Source: Microbacterium sp. A20 (GTDB lineage Bacteria; Actinomycetota; Actinomycetes; Actinomycetales; Microbacteriaceae). Taken from it: DNA of 64,000 nucleotides. Position numbers and translations under genes: made by a program. Below the pieces are notes generated by a model, which worked only from the letters and a program-made list of their open reading frames with translations, did no database searches and was not told the origin of the DNA. Of the stretch, positions 42,112 to 51,965 are shown one piece after another (the first letter of the stretch is position 1; every line of letters begins with the position of its first letter). The stretch lies in NCBI RefSeq assembly GCF_004794515.1, contig NZ_SSDF01000088.1:62001-126000 (forward strand). Direction: 5' to 3'.

Positions 42112-42947
42112 CCCAGGACGTCCTGGATCGCGTGCGGAAGAGCCTCGGCCACGTCCATCGCGACGATCGGGTGCCCCGGTCCGTCGGCGAGCGCCCCGGC
42201 GGCGATCCGCGCGGCATGACCATGCAGCCAGGCGCCCGCGGCTGCGACCTCGGCGAGCGCGGCTCCGGGATTCGCAGCCATCACCGCTCCGAGAACGCCG
42301 GCGAGCACGTCTCCGGTACCCGCCGTCGCCAACCACCCCGTTCCCGCTTCCACGGCGATGACGGCTCCGCCCGGGTCGGCGACCAGCGTCCGCGCCCCCT
42401 TGAGCAGCACGGTGCCGCCGATCTTCGCGGCCAGCTGTCGTGCCGCATCCGCCCGATCGTGGTCTTCGTCCTGGGGTTGCACGCGAAGACGCTCCTGCAG
42501 CCGTGCGAACTCGCGCGCGTGCGGGGTGACGAGGAACGGCGCCCGCGCACCTGGCGCGAGGTCCAACGCGCCGGCGTCGATGACCACGGGAACCGCACCG
42601 GCGAGGATCTCGCGGAGCGCGACGCTCTCCGCGTCGGTGCGGTGCGTCGGATCCGTGCCGGAGCCGATCACCCAGGCTCCGATGCGCGAACCACCGGTGT
42701 CCGCTCCGACGACGGTCTCGGGTCGCCGCGCCAGGACGGCATGCCCCACCCGCTCCGCGCCTACGTACCGCACGAATCCGGCACCGGCCCGCCACGCCGC
42801 CTCGACTCCGAGCACCGCAGCGCCGGGGTACGCGGGAGATCCGGTGCGCAGCGCCACGACCCCGCGGGCGTACTTGTCGTCCTCCGCGGTCGGCGCACGG
42901 AAAAGCCGTGCGGTATCGCTGCGTGACCACTCCCGCACCTCGATCAT
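42108..42947 (-). CDS. nnrD: ADP/ATP-dependent NAD(P)H-hydrate dehydratase, stand-alone
   Basis: A 279-aa repair enzyme that dehydrates NAD(P)H hydrates. YjeF_C/ribokinase-like fold: KYARGVVALRTGSPAYPGAAVL at the N-terminal part, VLKGARTLVADPGG, and the catalytic GTGDVLAGVLGA with the Asp. The usual N-terminal epimerase half (NnrE) found in fused bacterial enzymes is missing; it would have to be elsewhere. The ATG at 42947 starts at the family N-terminus. It heads the four-gene minus-strand operon. Confidence 0.92.
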   Translation of the reverse strand: MIEVREWSRSDTARLFRAPTAEDDKYARGVVALRTGSPAYPGAAVLGVEAAWRAGAGFVRYVGAERVGHAVLARRPETVVGADTGGSRIGAWVIGSGTDPTHRTDAESVALREILAGAVPVVIDAGALDLAPGARAPFLVTPHAREFARLQERLRVQPQDEDHDRADAARQLAAKIGGTVLLKGARTLVADPGGAVIAVEAGTGWLATAGTGDVLAGVLGAVMAANPGAALAEVAAAGAWLHGHAARIAAGALADGPGHPIVAMDVAEALPHAIQDVLG

Positions 42948-43003
42948 GACTCCACGTTAGTGCGACGGCCCGCGGTGCACGCCCGCGGGGGTAGCGTCGA
43001 ACG

Positions 43004-44071
43004 GTGAGTCTTCTCTTCTCCCCGCTGAGCATCCGATCCGTCACCTTCCGCAATCGCCTCTGGGTCTCGCCCATGTGCATGTACAGCGCCGTCGACGGCG
43101 TCGCTCAGGAGTGGCACCATGCCCACCTCGCCCAGTTCGCCTCGGGCGGCGCCGGGCTGATCGTCGCCGAGGCCACCGCAGTCGTCCCCGAGGGCCGGAT
43201 CTCGCCACGCGACCTCGGTCTCTGGAACGACGAGCAGCGCGACGCCCTCGCCCCGATCGTCCAGGCCATCCACGACCGCGGAGCGCATGCCGGCATCCAG
43301 CTCGCGCACGCGGGACGCAAGGCCTCGACCTGGTGGCCCTGGGCTCCCCTGCGCGGCTCCGTCCCGCAGGAAGACGGCGGCTGGACCACCACGGCACCCT
43401 CGGCGGTGGCGTTCGACGGCTTCGAGGAACCGGTGGCTCTGGACCTGGCGGGCATCGACCGCGTGGTCGAGGCCTTCGCATCCGCCACGCGCCGCGCGCT
43501 CGACGTCGGCTTCGACGTCATCGAGATCCATGGGGCGCACGGGTACCTTCTGCACCAGTTCCTGTCGCCGCTGTCGAACCTGCGCGACGACGAGTACGGG
43601 GGCTCGCTCGAGAACCGTGCCCGACTGCTGCTGCGCGTGGTGGATGCTGTTCGTGCCGCCGCCGGTGCCGAGGTCCCGCTGCTCGTGCGCATCTCGGCCA
43701 CCGACCATGCGGACGGTGGTTTCACCCCAGAGGAGGCGACGATCGTCGGCGACTGGGCGGAACAGCACGGGGCCGACCTGATCGACGTCTCCAGCGGCGG
43801 TCTCGTGGCGCATCAGCGCATCGACGTGTTCCCCGGCTACCAGGTGCCTCTCGCCGAGACGGTGCGCCAGGGCGGCCGCATCCCGGTGTCCGCGGTCGGG
43901 CTCATCACCGCGTCGGCCCAGGCCGAGCAGGTGCTCGCCGACGGCGCGGCGGATGTGATCTTCGCCGGACGGGAATGGTTGCGTGACCCGCACTTCGCCC
44001 TCCGCGCCGCCCACGAACTCGGTGCGGAGGTCGCCTGGCCGCCGCAGTACGAGCGCGCGCACTGGCGCTGA
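43004..44071 (+). CDS. Old Yellow Enzyme-family ene-reductase (YqjM-like)
   Basis: A 355-aa FMN-dependent NADH/NADPH:flavin oxidoreductase. NRLWVSPMCMYSAVDGVAQEWH contains the Cys of the thermophilic/YqjM-like class that tunes FMN. QLAHAGRKAS, the substrate-binding H-G-A-H pair (IHGAHGYLLHQFLSPL), RDDEYGGSLENRARL, and VSAVGLITASAQAEQVL for phosphate binding are all present. The likely role is reduction of activated C=C bonds, often in detoxification. The GTG at 43004 is the likely start; the upstream region is short. It is convergent with the CNNM-type pair, with a hairpin between. Confidence 0.92.
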   Translation: MSLLFSPLSIRSVTFRNRLWVSPMCMYSAVDGVAQEWHHAHLAQFASGGAGLIVAEATAVVPEGRISPRDLGLWNDEQRDALAPIVQAIHDRGAHAGIQLAHAGRKASTWWPWAPLRGSVPQEDGGWTTTAPSAVAFDGFEEPVALDLAGIDRVVEAFASATRRALDVGFDVIEIHGAHGYLLHQFLSPLSNLRDDEYGGSLENRARLLLRVVDAVRAAAGAEVPLLVRISATDHADGGFTPEEATIVGDWAEQHGADLIDVSSGGLVAHQRIDVFPGYQVPLAETVRQGGRIPVSAVGLITASAQAEQVLADGAADVIFAGREWLRDPHFALRAAHELGAEVAWPPQYERAHWR

Positions 44072-44083
44072 CCGCGCACGCGA

Positions 44084-44119
44084 CGAAGGCCGCCGATCCT
44101 CCCGGGTCGGCGGCCTTCG
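44084..44119. terminator. Bidirectional terminator between OYE and CNNM genes
   Basis: A perfect 13-bp stem, CGAAGGCCGCCGA (44084-44096) with TCGGCGGCCTTCG (44107-44119), encloses a 10-base loop. It lies between converging genes. Confidence 0.8.
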
Positions 44120-44130
44120 CGTCATTGGGA

Positions 44131-45192
44131 TCAGCGTCCGCGGAAGCGACGCGTCGCGTCCTGCACCTCGCCGACCAGCTCCTCCAGGATGTCCTCCAGG
44201 AACAGCACGGCAGTCGTGTTGCCCTGCGCGTCGCGCACCTTTGCGAGGTGGCGACCCGCACGGCGCATGACCGCGAGGGCGTCCTCCAGATCAGTGTCCT
44301 CCTGAACCGGCACCATGTGGTGGATGCGCTTGGCCGGGACCGGCTGGATCATCTTCGTCTCCGCGTCCGGCCCTTCGGACGCCCGCAGGATGTCCTTCAG
44401 GTGGACGTACCCGATCGGCACGGCCTCGTCGTCCACGATCACGTAGCGGGAGAACCCGTAGCGGGCGACGGCCTTCTCGATGTCGTCCGGCGTGGCCGAC
44501 TGCGGCAGAGTCACCAGATCACCGAGAGGCACGGCGACGTCCCGCGCCTTCTTGTCGGTGAACTCGACGGCGGCAGCCACCGTTCCCGCGGTGTCCATCA
44601 GCACGCCCTCGCGTCGCGACTGGCTCACGATGGTCGCGACCTCGTCGAGCGTGAACGTGGAGGCCGCCTCGTTCTTCGGCTCCACCCGGAAGAGGCGCAG
44701 CACGCCGTTGGCGGCGGCGTTGAGCAGCCAGATCACCGGCATGAAGACCTTCGACACCCACACGAGTGGCGGAGCCAGGATCAGCACAGCCCGGTCCGGC
44801 ACCGAGAACGCGAGGTTCTTGGGCACCATCTCACCGAACACGACGTGCAGGAACGAGACGATCAGCAGCGCGATCGCGAACGACACGGCGTCCACAGCCC
44901 CGTCCGGCCAGCCGAGCGCATGCAGCGGCACGGCGAGCAGGTGGTGGATCGCGGGTTCGGAGACGTTCAGGATCAGCAGCGAGCAGATCGTGATGCCGAG
45001 CTGCGACGTCGCGAGCATCAGAGTCGCGTGCTCCATCGCGTACAGTGCCGTCTTCGCCGCGCGCGACCCCTGCTCCGCACGGGGCTCGATCTGCGACCGT
45101 CGGGCCGAAATGACCGCGAACTCGCCTCCGACGAAGAAGGCGTTCGCGACCAGGAGCACGACGAGCCAGGCGAGTCCTCCCCAATCGTTCAT
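44131..45192 (-). CDS. CNNM/CorC-type membrane protein with CBS pair, second of two
   Basis: A 353-aa hemolysin-C/CNNM-type protein. The N-terminal DUF21 membrane domain has VLLVANAFFVGGEFAVISARRSQ, where the acidic-basic end is characteristic. Two CBS motifs follow (VPLGDLVTLPQSATPDDIE, then VPVQEDTDLEDALAVM). The C-terminal CorC domain is absent, since the protein ends shortly after the second CBS. Family members take part in magnesium/cobalt efflux. Its ATG overlaps the stop of the upstream homologue (ATGA), so they are a co-translated pair. Confidence 0.88.
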   Translation of the reverse strand: MNDWGGLAWLVVLLVANAFFVGGEFAVISARRSQIEPRAEQGSRAAKTALYAMEHATLMLATSQLGITICSLLILNVSEPAIHHLLAVPLHALGWPDGAVDAVSFAIALLIVSFLHVVFGEMVPKNLAFSVPDRAVLILAPPLVWVSKVFMPVIWLLNAAANGVLRLFRVEPKNEAASTFTLDEVATIVSQSRREGVLMDTAGTVAAAVEFTDKKARDVAVPLGDLVTLPQSATPDDIEKAVARYGFSRYVIVDDEAVPIGYVHLKDILRASEGPDAETKMIQPVPAKRIHHMVPVQEDTDLEDALAVMRRAGRHLAKVRDAQGNTTAVLFLEDILEELVGEVQDATRRFRGR

Positions 45193-46505
45193 CGGGTGGC
45201 CTCCTCTCCCCCGTCGAGCGGACTCGGCACGTAGCGGACGCGGTCGACGCGCCGACCGTCCATCCGGACGACCTGGAGGATGCCGCTGTCCAGCGGCACC
45301 TCGTCACCGACCGAGGGCACGCGCTCGAGCACGCTCATCACGTAGCCGCCGACGGTGTCGTACACATCGCCCTCCGGCACCTCGACGCCCGCGCGACGGC
45401 GCAGCTCGTCGGGCCGCAGCTCTCCGGGGAAGGTCACGCCCTCCCGGTTGCGGATGACTCCCGCCCTCGTGCGGTCGTGCTCGTCGGCCACCTCGCCGAC
45501 CAGCTCCTCGACGAGGTCCTCAAGCGTGACGAGCCCGGCCGTCCCGCCGTACTCGTCGACCACGACCGCGAGCTGGTACCCGCGGGCACGGAGCTCGGAG
45601 ATCAGGGCGTCGACGTGCACGGTCTCGGGCACACGCAGCGGCTCGGTCGCCAGAGCACCGACGGGAACCTCGGTCCGACGGTCGCGAGGCACGGAGATGG
45701 CCGCCTTGAGGTGCACGACGCCCGTGATGTCGTCGAGGTCGTCGTCGTAGACGGGGAAGCGGCTGTGTCCGGTGCGGCGCGCGAGCTGGATGACGTCGTC
45801 GACCGAGTCGCCCGCGGCGATCGCGTGCATGCTCGGCCGCGCCGTCATCACATCGGCGGCGGTCAGCCGGGAGAACATCAGGGTGCGGTCGAGCAGCGTC
45901 GCGGTGTCGGCCTCGAGCAGACCCGCACTGGCGGAGCGTCGGACGAGCGAGGACAGCTCCTCCGCGCTGCGGGCGCCGGAGAGCTCCTCCTTCGGCTCGA
46001 TCCCCATGCTGCGCAGCACGCCGTTGGCGCTGCCGTTGAGCACGACCACAGCCGGTTTGAACACGGTCGTGAAGGCGACCTGGAAGGGGATGACGAGCTT
46101 CGCCGTCGCCAGTGGCAGGGCGAGCGCGAAGTTCTTCGGGACGAGTTCACCGAGGATCATCGAGAGCACGGTGGCGACGAGCATGGCCACGATCGTCGCG
46201 ATGGGGGCGACCGCCGCCTCCGGGATGCTCCAGGCGAGGAGCGTCGGACGAAGCAGGTTCGACAGCGCCGGCTCCATCGTGTAACCGGTGAGCAGCGTCG
46301 TCAGCGTGATGCCGAGCTGGGCGGCCGAGAGATGCGTCGACGTGTGCTTGAGGGCGCCGATCGTGAGCGAGAGCCGGGATTCACCTCGAGCCTGTCGCGC
46401 CTCGAGTTCGGCGCGGTCGAGGTTGACCAGCGCGAACTCGCTGGCGACGAAGAGGCCGGTGCCGACCGTGAGAAGGAGCCCCACGCCCAACATGATGTAG
46501 TCCAT
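45189..46505 (-). CDS. CNNM/CorC-type membrane protein with CBS pair and CorC_HlyC domain, first of two
   Basis: A 438-aa member of the CNNM family. DUF21 domain at residues 1-190 ([19 protein letters not shown]), CBS pair at about 205-330 ([20 protein letters not shown], then [18 protein letters not shown]), and a C-terminal CorC_HlyC domain ([19 protein letters not shown]). It probably transports Mg2+ or other divalent metal out of the cell, with CBS domains sensing nucleotide. The ATG at 46505 has GGAGAGGAAC. It is followed by a shorter paralogue with a 4-base overlap. Confidence 0.9.
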   Translation of the reverse strand: MDYIMLGVGLLLTVGTGLFVASEFALVNLDRAELEARQARGESRLSLTIGALKHTSTHLSAAQLGITLTTLLTGYTMEPALSNLLRPTLLAWSIPEAAVAPIATIVAMLVATVLSMILGELVPKNFALALPLATAKLVIPFQVAFTTVFKPAVVVLNGSANGVLRSMGIEPKEELSGARSAEELSSLVRRSASAGLLEADTATLLDRTLMFSRLTAADVMTARPSMHAIAAGDSVDDVIQLARRTGHSRFPVYDDDLDDITGVVHLKAAISVPRDRRTEVPVGALATEPLRVPETVHVDALISELRARGYQLAVVVDEYGGTAGLVTLEDLVEELVGEVADEHDRTRAGVIRNREGVTFPGELRPDELRRRAGVEVPEGDVYDTVGGYVMSVLERVPSVGDEVPLDSGILQVVRMDGRRVDRVRYVPSPLDGGEEATR

Positions 46506-46617
46506 CAGCGGTTCCTCTCCTGCGAGAGAGGCGGACAGTGGGGCGATGTTCTGCAACTGGGAGGGTCGTCCATTATGCGGACGATTGTACAGAAGACGAC
46601 TGTGCTCGCGCTCGCGC

Positions 46618-48072
46618 TCACCAGCTGACGGGCAGGGCCTTCCCCTCTTCGTACCCGGCCGCCGACTGGAGTCCGACCAGCGCGCGATCGTGGAACTCCG
46701 GCACGGACGATGCGCCCGCGTACGTGAACGACGAGCGCACGCCCGAGGTGATCATGTCCAGCAGGTCTTCCACACCGGGTCGCAGCGGGTCGAGGTAGAT
46801 CTTGGAAGAGGAGATGCCCTCGGCGAAGAGCTCTTTGCGAGCCCGCTCGTAGGCGTCGAGTCGGCCGAAGCGCGCCTGCACCGCCTTGGTCGACGCCATG
46901 CCCCAGGATTCCTTGAACAGGCGCCCGTCGCTGTCGCGCTGCAGCTCCCCCGGCGCTTCGATCGTGCCGGCGAACCAGGATCCGACCATGACGGATGCTG
47001 CTCCGGCCGCGAGTGCGAGCGCCACGTCGCGCGGGTAGCGCACGCCGCCGTCCGCCCAGACATGCGCGCCGAGCTCCTTGGCGGCCTGAGCGGTCTCGAG
47101 CACGGCGGAGAACTGCGGGCGGCCGACCGCGGTCATCATGCGCGTCGTGCACATCGCCCCCGGCCCCACCCCCACCTTGAGGATCGTGGCGCCCGCATCG
47201 ACGAGGTCGCCGACGCCGTCGGCGGTGACGATGTTGCCGGCGACGATCGGCAGCCCGAGGTCGAGCTCGGCGACAGCACGCAGCGCCCGCAGCATGCCCT
47301 CCTGATGACCGTGCGCGGTATCCACGACCAGCACGTCGACTCCGGCTGCGGCGAGCGCCTTGGCCTTCGCCGCGACGTCGCCGTTGATGCCGACGGCCGC
47401 GGCCACAGCCAGTCTCCCGTGCCCATCGACGGCAGGGCGGTAGAGGGTCGAACGGAGTGCGCTCCGCGCGCTCAGAGTACCCACGAGATGTCCGTGGTGG
47501 ACCACCGTCACCATCTCGACGTCGGCGTCCGTGATGACGTCGAAGGCGTGCCGCTCCGAGCCGATGTCATCGGCGTCGATCGACGGCGTCCCGCGATGCA
47601 CGAGATCCCCGAGCTGCGCATCCGGCAGCGCGGTGGCGAGCCTGGTCGCCGGGAGCACCCCGAGGATCCGGCCGACCTCGATCGGCGCGGCGCCCTGCGC
47701 GACGACGATGCCGTGACCCACGGCGGCCGGAAGCAGGCGGAGCGCGTCCGCGACGGAAGCCTCCGGCGGGAGCACGATCGGCGTGTCCCAGAGCACCGGC
47801 TGGTCCTTCACATCGCGGATCGCGGAATCGAGATCCTGCAGCGGCAGGTCTTGAGGAAGCACGCCGAGCGCGCCTCGGCGTGCGAGCACCGCCGCGATGC
47901 GCGGTCCGGTCACCGAGTTCATGTTCGCGGCGACGATCGGAAGGGTCGCCGGGGTGCCGTCCAGCGGCGCCAGATCGACCTGCAGACGGCTGGTGACCCC
48001 GGATCGCCGCGGCACCAGGAAGACGTCCGAGTAGGTCAGGTCGACGGTCGGCTGCTCTCCAGAGAACTCCAT
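46618..48072 (-). CDS. guaB1: GuaB1-family IMP-dehydrogenase-related protein (probable GMP reductase)
   Basis: A 484-aa (beta/alpha)8 barrel protein with a central CBS-domain insert at about residues 90-200. The catalytic loop [19 protein letters not shown] has the active-site Cys, and [22 protein letters not shown] and [16 protein letters not shown] are conserved IMPDH/GMPR motifs. In mycobacteria this GuaB1 type was shown to be a GMP reductase with CBS domains, converting GMP to IMP for purine salvage. A separate guaB elsewhere would supply GMP. The ATG at 48072 begins at the family N-terminus; the frame is open upstream by GC bias. Confidence 0.92.
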   Translation of the reverse strand: MEFSGEQPTVDLTYSDVFLVPRRSGVTSRLQVDLAPLDGTPATLPIVAANMNSVTGPRIAAVLARRGALGVLPQDLPLQDLDSAIRDVKDQPVLWDTPIVLPPEASVADALRLLPAAVGHGIVVAQGAAPIEVGRILGVLPATRLATALPDAQLGDLVHRGTPSIDADDIGSERHAFDVITDADVEMVTVVHHGHLVGTLSARSALRSTLYRPAVDGHGRLAVAAAVGINGDVAAKAKALAAAGVDVLVVDTAHGHQEGMLRALRAVAELDLGLPIVAGNIVTADGVGDLVDAGATILKVGVGPGAMCTTRMMTAVGRPQFSAVLETAQAAKELGAHVWADGGVRYPRDVALALAAGAASVMVGSWFAGTIEAPGELQRDSDGRLFKESWGMASTKAVQARFGRLDAYERARKELFAEGISSSKIYLDPLRPGVEDLLDMITSGVRSSFTYAGASSVPEFHDRALVGLQSAAGYEEGKALPVSW

Positions 48073-48233
48073 GTCTCCACGGTACCCAGATCGCAGCCCC
48101 GTGGGCGCGTGGCTTCCGACGATTCCCCGAGCGAAACACGTTAGGCTTGTTGGTCGAGAGTGTGCGGGCCCGAACGCATCCTGCGACGACGTCCGCACCA
48201 GAGAGCTTCAGCGATGAAAGAGGGCGATCGAGA

Positions 48234-51200
48234 GTGTCGAACCAGGTGACCGGCGTCAACGGCGACGGGGGGTTCGGAGCCAATTCCTGGCTCGTCGAAG
48301 AGCTCTACGAGCAGTTCAAGGTGAACCGCGACTCCGTCGACAAGGAGTGGTGGCCGATCCTCGAGAAGTACCACTCGGAGACGGCCTCGTCCTCGCCCGC
48401 TGCTGCGGACACATCCGCACATCCGGTGACGGCCCCGATCCCGGTGATCGGCTCGCAGCCGGTCGCCCGCACGACCGCGAAGCCGGCGGCCGCCGCGCCG
48501 ATCCCGGCTCAGGCACCGAAGCCCGCGCCCAAGCCCGAGTCGAAGGAAGCCGCCGAGCCGGTCGAGGAAGACAAGGTCACGCCTCTCCGCGGCCTGCCGA
48601 AGACCCTCGCCGCGAACATGGACGAGTCGCTGACCGTCCCGACCGCGACCAGCGTGCGCACCGTGCCCGCGAAGCTGATGATCGACAACCGCATCGTCAT
48701 CAACAACCACATGGCGCGCACCCGCGGCGGCAAGATCAGCTTCACCCACCTGATCGGGTGGGCGCTCATCCGCACGCTCGACGAGTTCCGCAGCCAGAAC
48801 GTGTTCTACGCCGAGATCGACGGCAAGCCCTCGGTCGTCGCGCCCGCGCACGTCAACCTCGGCATCGCGATCGACCTGCCCAAGCCCGACGGCACGCGAG
48901 CCCTCATGGTTCCGAGCATCAAGCGCGCCGACACGCTGTCCTTCACCGAGTACCTCAGCGCGTACGAAGACCTGGTCACCCGCGCTCGCGGCAACAAGCT
49001 CACTGCCGCCGATTTCCAGGGCACCACCGTCTCGCTCACCAACCCGGGCGGCATCGGCACCGTGCACTCCGTGCCGCGACTCATGAAGGGCCAGGGGTGC
49101 ATCATCGGCGCCGGCGCGCTCGAGTACCCCGCAGAGTTCCAGGGCGCGAGCGACAAGACGCTCAACGAGCTGGCGATCGGCAAGACGATCACGCTCACCA
49201 GCACCTACGACCACCGCGTCATCCAGGGCGCGGGCTCGGGCGAGTTCCTCAAGAAGGTGCACGAGCTGCTCATCGGCCAGCGCGGCTTCTACGACGACAT
49301 CTTCGCGGCGCTCCGCATCCCGTACGCCCCCATCCGGTGGAACCCCGACATCGCGGTCGACCTCGCGGAGCGCGTCGACAAGCAATCCCGCGTGCAGGAG
49401 CTCATCAACTCCTTCCGCGTGCGCGGCCACCTGATGGCCGACATCGACCCGCTCGAATACCAGCAGCGCTCGCACCCCGACCTCGAGATCGAGAGCCACG
49501 GCCTCACGTTCTGGGACCTCGACCGCGAGTTCGTCACCGGCGGCTTCGGCGGTCGGCGCATCGCCAAGCTCCGCGACATCCTCGGGGTGCTCCGCGACTC
49601 GTACTGCCGCACGCTGGGCATCGAGTACATGCACATCCAGGACCCGGAGCAGCGCCGCTGGTTCCAGGAGAAGGTCGAGGTCAAGTACCAGAAGCCCGGC
49701 CACGACGAGCAGCTGCGCGTCCTCCGCAAGCTCAACGAGGCTGAGGCGTTCGAAACCTTCCTGCAGACCAAGTTCGTCGGCCAGAAGCGCTTCTCGCTCG
49801 AGGGCGGCGAATCGTTGATCCCGCTGCTCGACGAGATCCTCCAGGGCGCCGCGACCGCAGGCCTCGAGGGTGCCGCGATCGGCATGGCCCACCGCGGCCG
49901 CCTCAACGTGCTCACGAACATCGCAGGGAAGACCTACGGTCAGGTGTTCCGTGAGTTCGAGGGCACCCAGACCCCCGGCAACCAGCGCGGCTCCGGCGAT
50001 GTGAAGTACCACCTCGGCACCGAGGGCACCTTCGTCGCCGACGACAAGTCCGAGCTGCCCGTCTACCTCGCCGCCAACCCCTCGCACCTCGAGACGGTCG
50101 ACGGCGTGCTGGAAGGCATCGTCCGCGCCAAGCAGGACCGCAAGCCGATCGGCACGTTCGCCTGGCTGCCGATCCTCGTCCACGGCGACGCCGCCTTCGC
50201 GGGCCAGGGCGTCGTGGTCGAGACGCTGCAGATGTCGCAGCTGCGCGGCTATCGCACCGGCGGCACCATCCACGTCGTGGTGAACAACCAGGTCGGCTTC
50301 ACGACGACTCCGAACGACGGACGCACCTCGGTGTACTCCACCGACGTGGCGAAGACCATCCAGGCACCGGTGTTCCACGTGAACGGCGACGACCCCGAGG
50401 CCGTCATCCACGTCGCGCAGCTCGCGTTCGAGTACCGCGAGCGCTTCCACCGCGACGTCGTGATCGACCTCGTGTGCTACCGCCGACGCGGTCACAACGA
50501 GGGCGACGACCCCTCGATGACGCAGCCGCTGATGACCGACCTGATCCAGGCGAAGCGGTCGGTCCGCCGCCTGTACACCGAGTCGCTCGTCGGCCGCGGC
50601 GACATCACGGAGCAGGAGTACGACGAGGCCAAGGCCGACTTCCAGAACCGTCTCGAGATCGCGTTCGCCGAGACCCACGCGGCCGAGACCGGGGCGACAC
50701 CGATCACGCCGGAGCTGCCTCCGGTGGACGACCAGGTCGGCGCTCCCGAGGTAACCGGCGTGCCGGGCGAGGTCATCCAGCTCATCGGCGACGCGTTCGT
50801 CAACAAGCCCGAGGGCTTCACGGTGCACCCGAAGATCCAGCAGCTGCTGGACAAGCGTCTCGACATGAGCCGCAACGGCGGCATCGACTGGGGCTTCGGT
50901 GAGCTGCTCGCATTCGGCTCGCTCCTGGTCGAGGGCACCCCGGTGCGCCTCGCAGGGCAAGACGCCCGCCGCGGCACCTTCGTGCAGCGTCACGCGACAC
51001 TTCACGATCGCGCGAACGGCCAGGAGTGGCTGCCGCTGTCGAATCTGTCCGACGCACAGGGCCGCTTCTTCGTCTACGACTCGCTGCTCAGCGAGTACGC
51101 CGCACTCGGGTTCGAGTACGGCTACTCGGTCGAGGCTCCCGAAGCTCTCGTGCTCTGGGAGGCGCAGTTCGGCGACTTCGTCAACGGCGCCCAGTCCGTC

Positions 51201-51908
51201 ATCGACGAGTACATCTCGGCGGCTGAGCAGAAGTGGGGTCAGCAGTCCAGCGTGACGCTGCTCCTTCCCCACGGCTACGAGGGCCAGGGACCCGACCACT
51301 CGTCGGCGCGCATCGAGCGTTTCCTGCAGCTGTGCGCACAGGAGAACATGATCGTCTCCCGTCCGTCGACCCCGGCGTCGTACTTCCACCTGCTGCGCCG
51401 CCAGGCCTACGCTCGCCCGCGCAAGCCGCTCATCGTGTTCACCCCGAAGGCGATGCTGCGTCTGCGCGGAGCGACGAGCCCGGTCGAGGCCTTCACGCAG
51501 GGTCGGTTCGAGCCGGTGATCGACGACGACCGCGGTCTCGACCGTTCGGCCGTCAAGCGCGTGCTCGTGCACTCGGGCAAGGTGCACTGGGACCTGCGCT
51601 CCGAACTCGAGAAGAACCCCAACCCCGAGGTCGCGCTGGTCCGGCTCGAGCAGCTCTACCCGACGCCGATCGACGAGCTCAAGAAGATCACCGACTCCTA
51701 CCCGAACGCCGAGCTGGTGTGGGTCCAGGAGGAGCCGGAGAACCAGGGTGCCTGGCCGTTCCTCGCGCTTGCCTTCGCCGACGTTCCGGGCGACCGCTCC
51801 TTCCGGCCCGTCGCACGCTCGGCTTCCGCGTCGCCGGCGACCGGATCGTCGAAGGTGCACGCCGCCGAGCAGGCCGCTCTGATCCGCTCGGCCGTCACAC
51901 TCGGCTGA
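48234..51908 (+). CDS. kgd: Multifunctional 2-oxoglutarate metabolism enzyme (E2o/E1o, KGD type)
   Basis: A 1224-aa TCA-cycle enzyme close to mycobacterial KGD length. An N-terminal segment (NSWLVEELYEQFKVNRDSVD) is followed by an Ala/Pro-rich linker (about residues 60-115), an E2 succinyltransferase-like domain (about 115-345; FTHLIGWALIRT, then TSTYDHRVIQGAGSGEF), and the thiamine-diphosphate E1 domain (MAHRGRLNVLTNIAG, HGDAAFAGQGVVVET, VVNNQVGFTT). Lipoyl attachment is absent, as in KGD. It decarboxylates 2-oxoglutarate as part of a hybrid complex in actinobacteria. The GTG at 48234 is preferred over an upstream ATG because AGAGGG lies at a suitable distance and the protein N-terminus matches homologues. 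A hairpin terminates it. Confidence 0.95.
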   Translation: MSNQVTGVNGDGGFGANSWLVEELYEQFKVNRDSVDKEWWPILEKYHSETASSSPAAADTSAHPVTAPIPVIGSQPVARTTAKPAAAAPIPAQAPKPAPKPESKEAAEPVEEDKVTPLRGLPKTLAANMDESLTVPTATSVRTVPAKLMIDNRIVINNHMARTRGGKISFTHLIGWALIRTLDEFRSQNVFYAEIDGKPSVVAPAHVNLGIAIDLPKPDGTRALMVPSIKRADTLSFTEYLSAYEDLVTRARGNKLTAADFQGTTVSLTNPGGIGTVHSVPRLMKGQGCIIGAGALEYPAEFQGASDKTLNELAIGKTITLTSTYDHRVIQGAGSGEFLKKVHELLIGQRGFYDDIFAALRIPYAPIRWNPDIAVDLAERVDKQSRVQELINSFRVRGHLMADIDPLEYQQRSHPDLEIESHGLTFWDLDREFVTGGFGGRRIAKLRDILGVLRDSYCRTLGIEYMHIQDPEQRRWFQEKVEVKYQKPGHDEQLRVLRKLNEAEAFETFLQTKFVGQKRFSLEGGESLIPLLDEILQGAATAGLEGAAIGMAHRGRLNVLTNIAGKTYGQVFREFEGTQTPGNQRGSGDVKYHLGTEGTFVADDKSELPVYLAANPSHLETVDGVLEGIVRAKQDRKPIGTFAWLPILVHGDAAFAGQGVVVETLQMSQLRGYRTGGTIHVVVNNQVGFTTTPNDGRTSVYSTDVAKTIQAPVFHVNGDDPEAVIHVAQLAFEYRERFHRDVVIDLVCYRRRGHNEGDDPSMTQPLMTDLIQAKRSVRRLYTESLVGRGDITEQEYDEAKADFQNRLEIAFAETHAAETGATPITPELPPVDDQVGAPEVTGVPGEVIQLIGDAFVNKPEGFTVHPKIQQLLDKRLDMSRNGGIDWGFGELLAFGSLLVEGTPVRLAGQDARRGTFVQRHATLHDRANGQEWLPLSNLSDAQGRFFVYDSLLSEYAALGFEYGYSVEAPEALVLWEAQFGDFVNGAQSVIDEYISAAEQKWGQQSSVTLLLPHGYEGQGPDHSSARIERFLQLCAQENMIVSRPSTPASYFHLLRRQAYARPRKPLIVFTPKAMLRLRGATSPVEAFTQGRFEPVIDDDRGLDRSAVKRVLVHSGKVHWDLRSELEKNPNPEVALVRLEQLYPTPIDELKKITDSYPNAELVWVQEEPENQGAWPFLALAFADVPGDRSFRPVARSASASPATGSSKVHAAEQAALIRSAVTLG

Positions 51909-51918
51909 TCGATCGACG

Positions 51919-51954
51919 AAGAAGGGCGCCTCGACCTCGGTCGGGGCGCCCTTC
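51919..51954 (+). terminator. Hairpin terminator after kgd
   Basis: AGAAGGGCGCC (51919-51929) pairs with GGCGCCCTTCT (51944-51954), with more pairing inside the loop, and is followed by CTTTC. It also serves the convergent Eis-like gene end at 51966. Confidence 0.8.
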
Positions 51955-51965
51955 TCTTTCCGGCT

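Noticed and set aside
44131..46505. Reading the CNNM pair as hemolysins
   Set aside because: The hemolysin name is historical; DUF21 and CBS domains support metal transport, and no haemolytic feature is visible.
46505..46618. Possible promoter (CATAAT on the minus strand at 46572-46577) between guaB1 and the CNNM pair
   Set aside because: No acceptable -35 sequence at usual spacing; left as an ordinary intergenic region.
48141..51860. 1239-codon open frame on the minus strand opposite kgd
   Set aside because: It is a mirror of the strong kgd codon bias at high GC; the translation is low-complexity (Val, Arg, Asp, Leu) with no recognisable domain, and kgd is full length on the plus strand.
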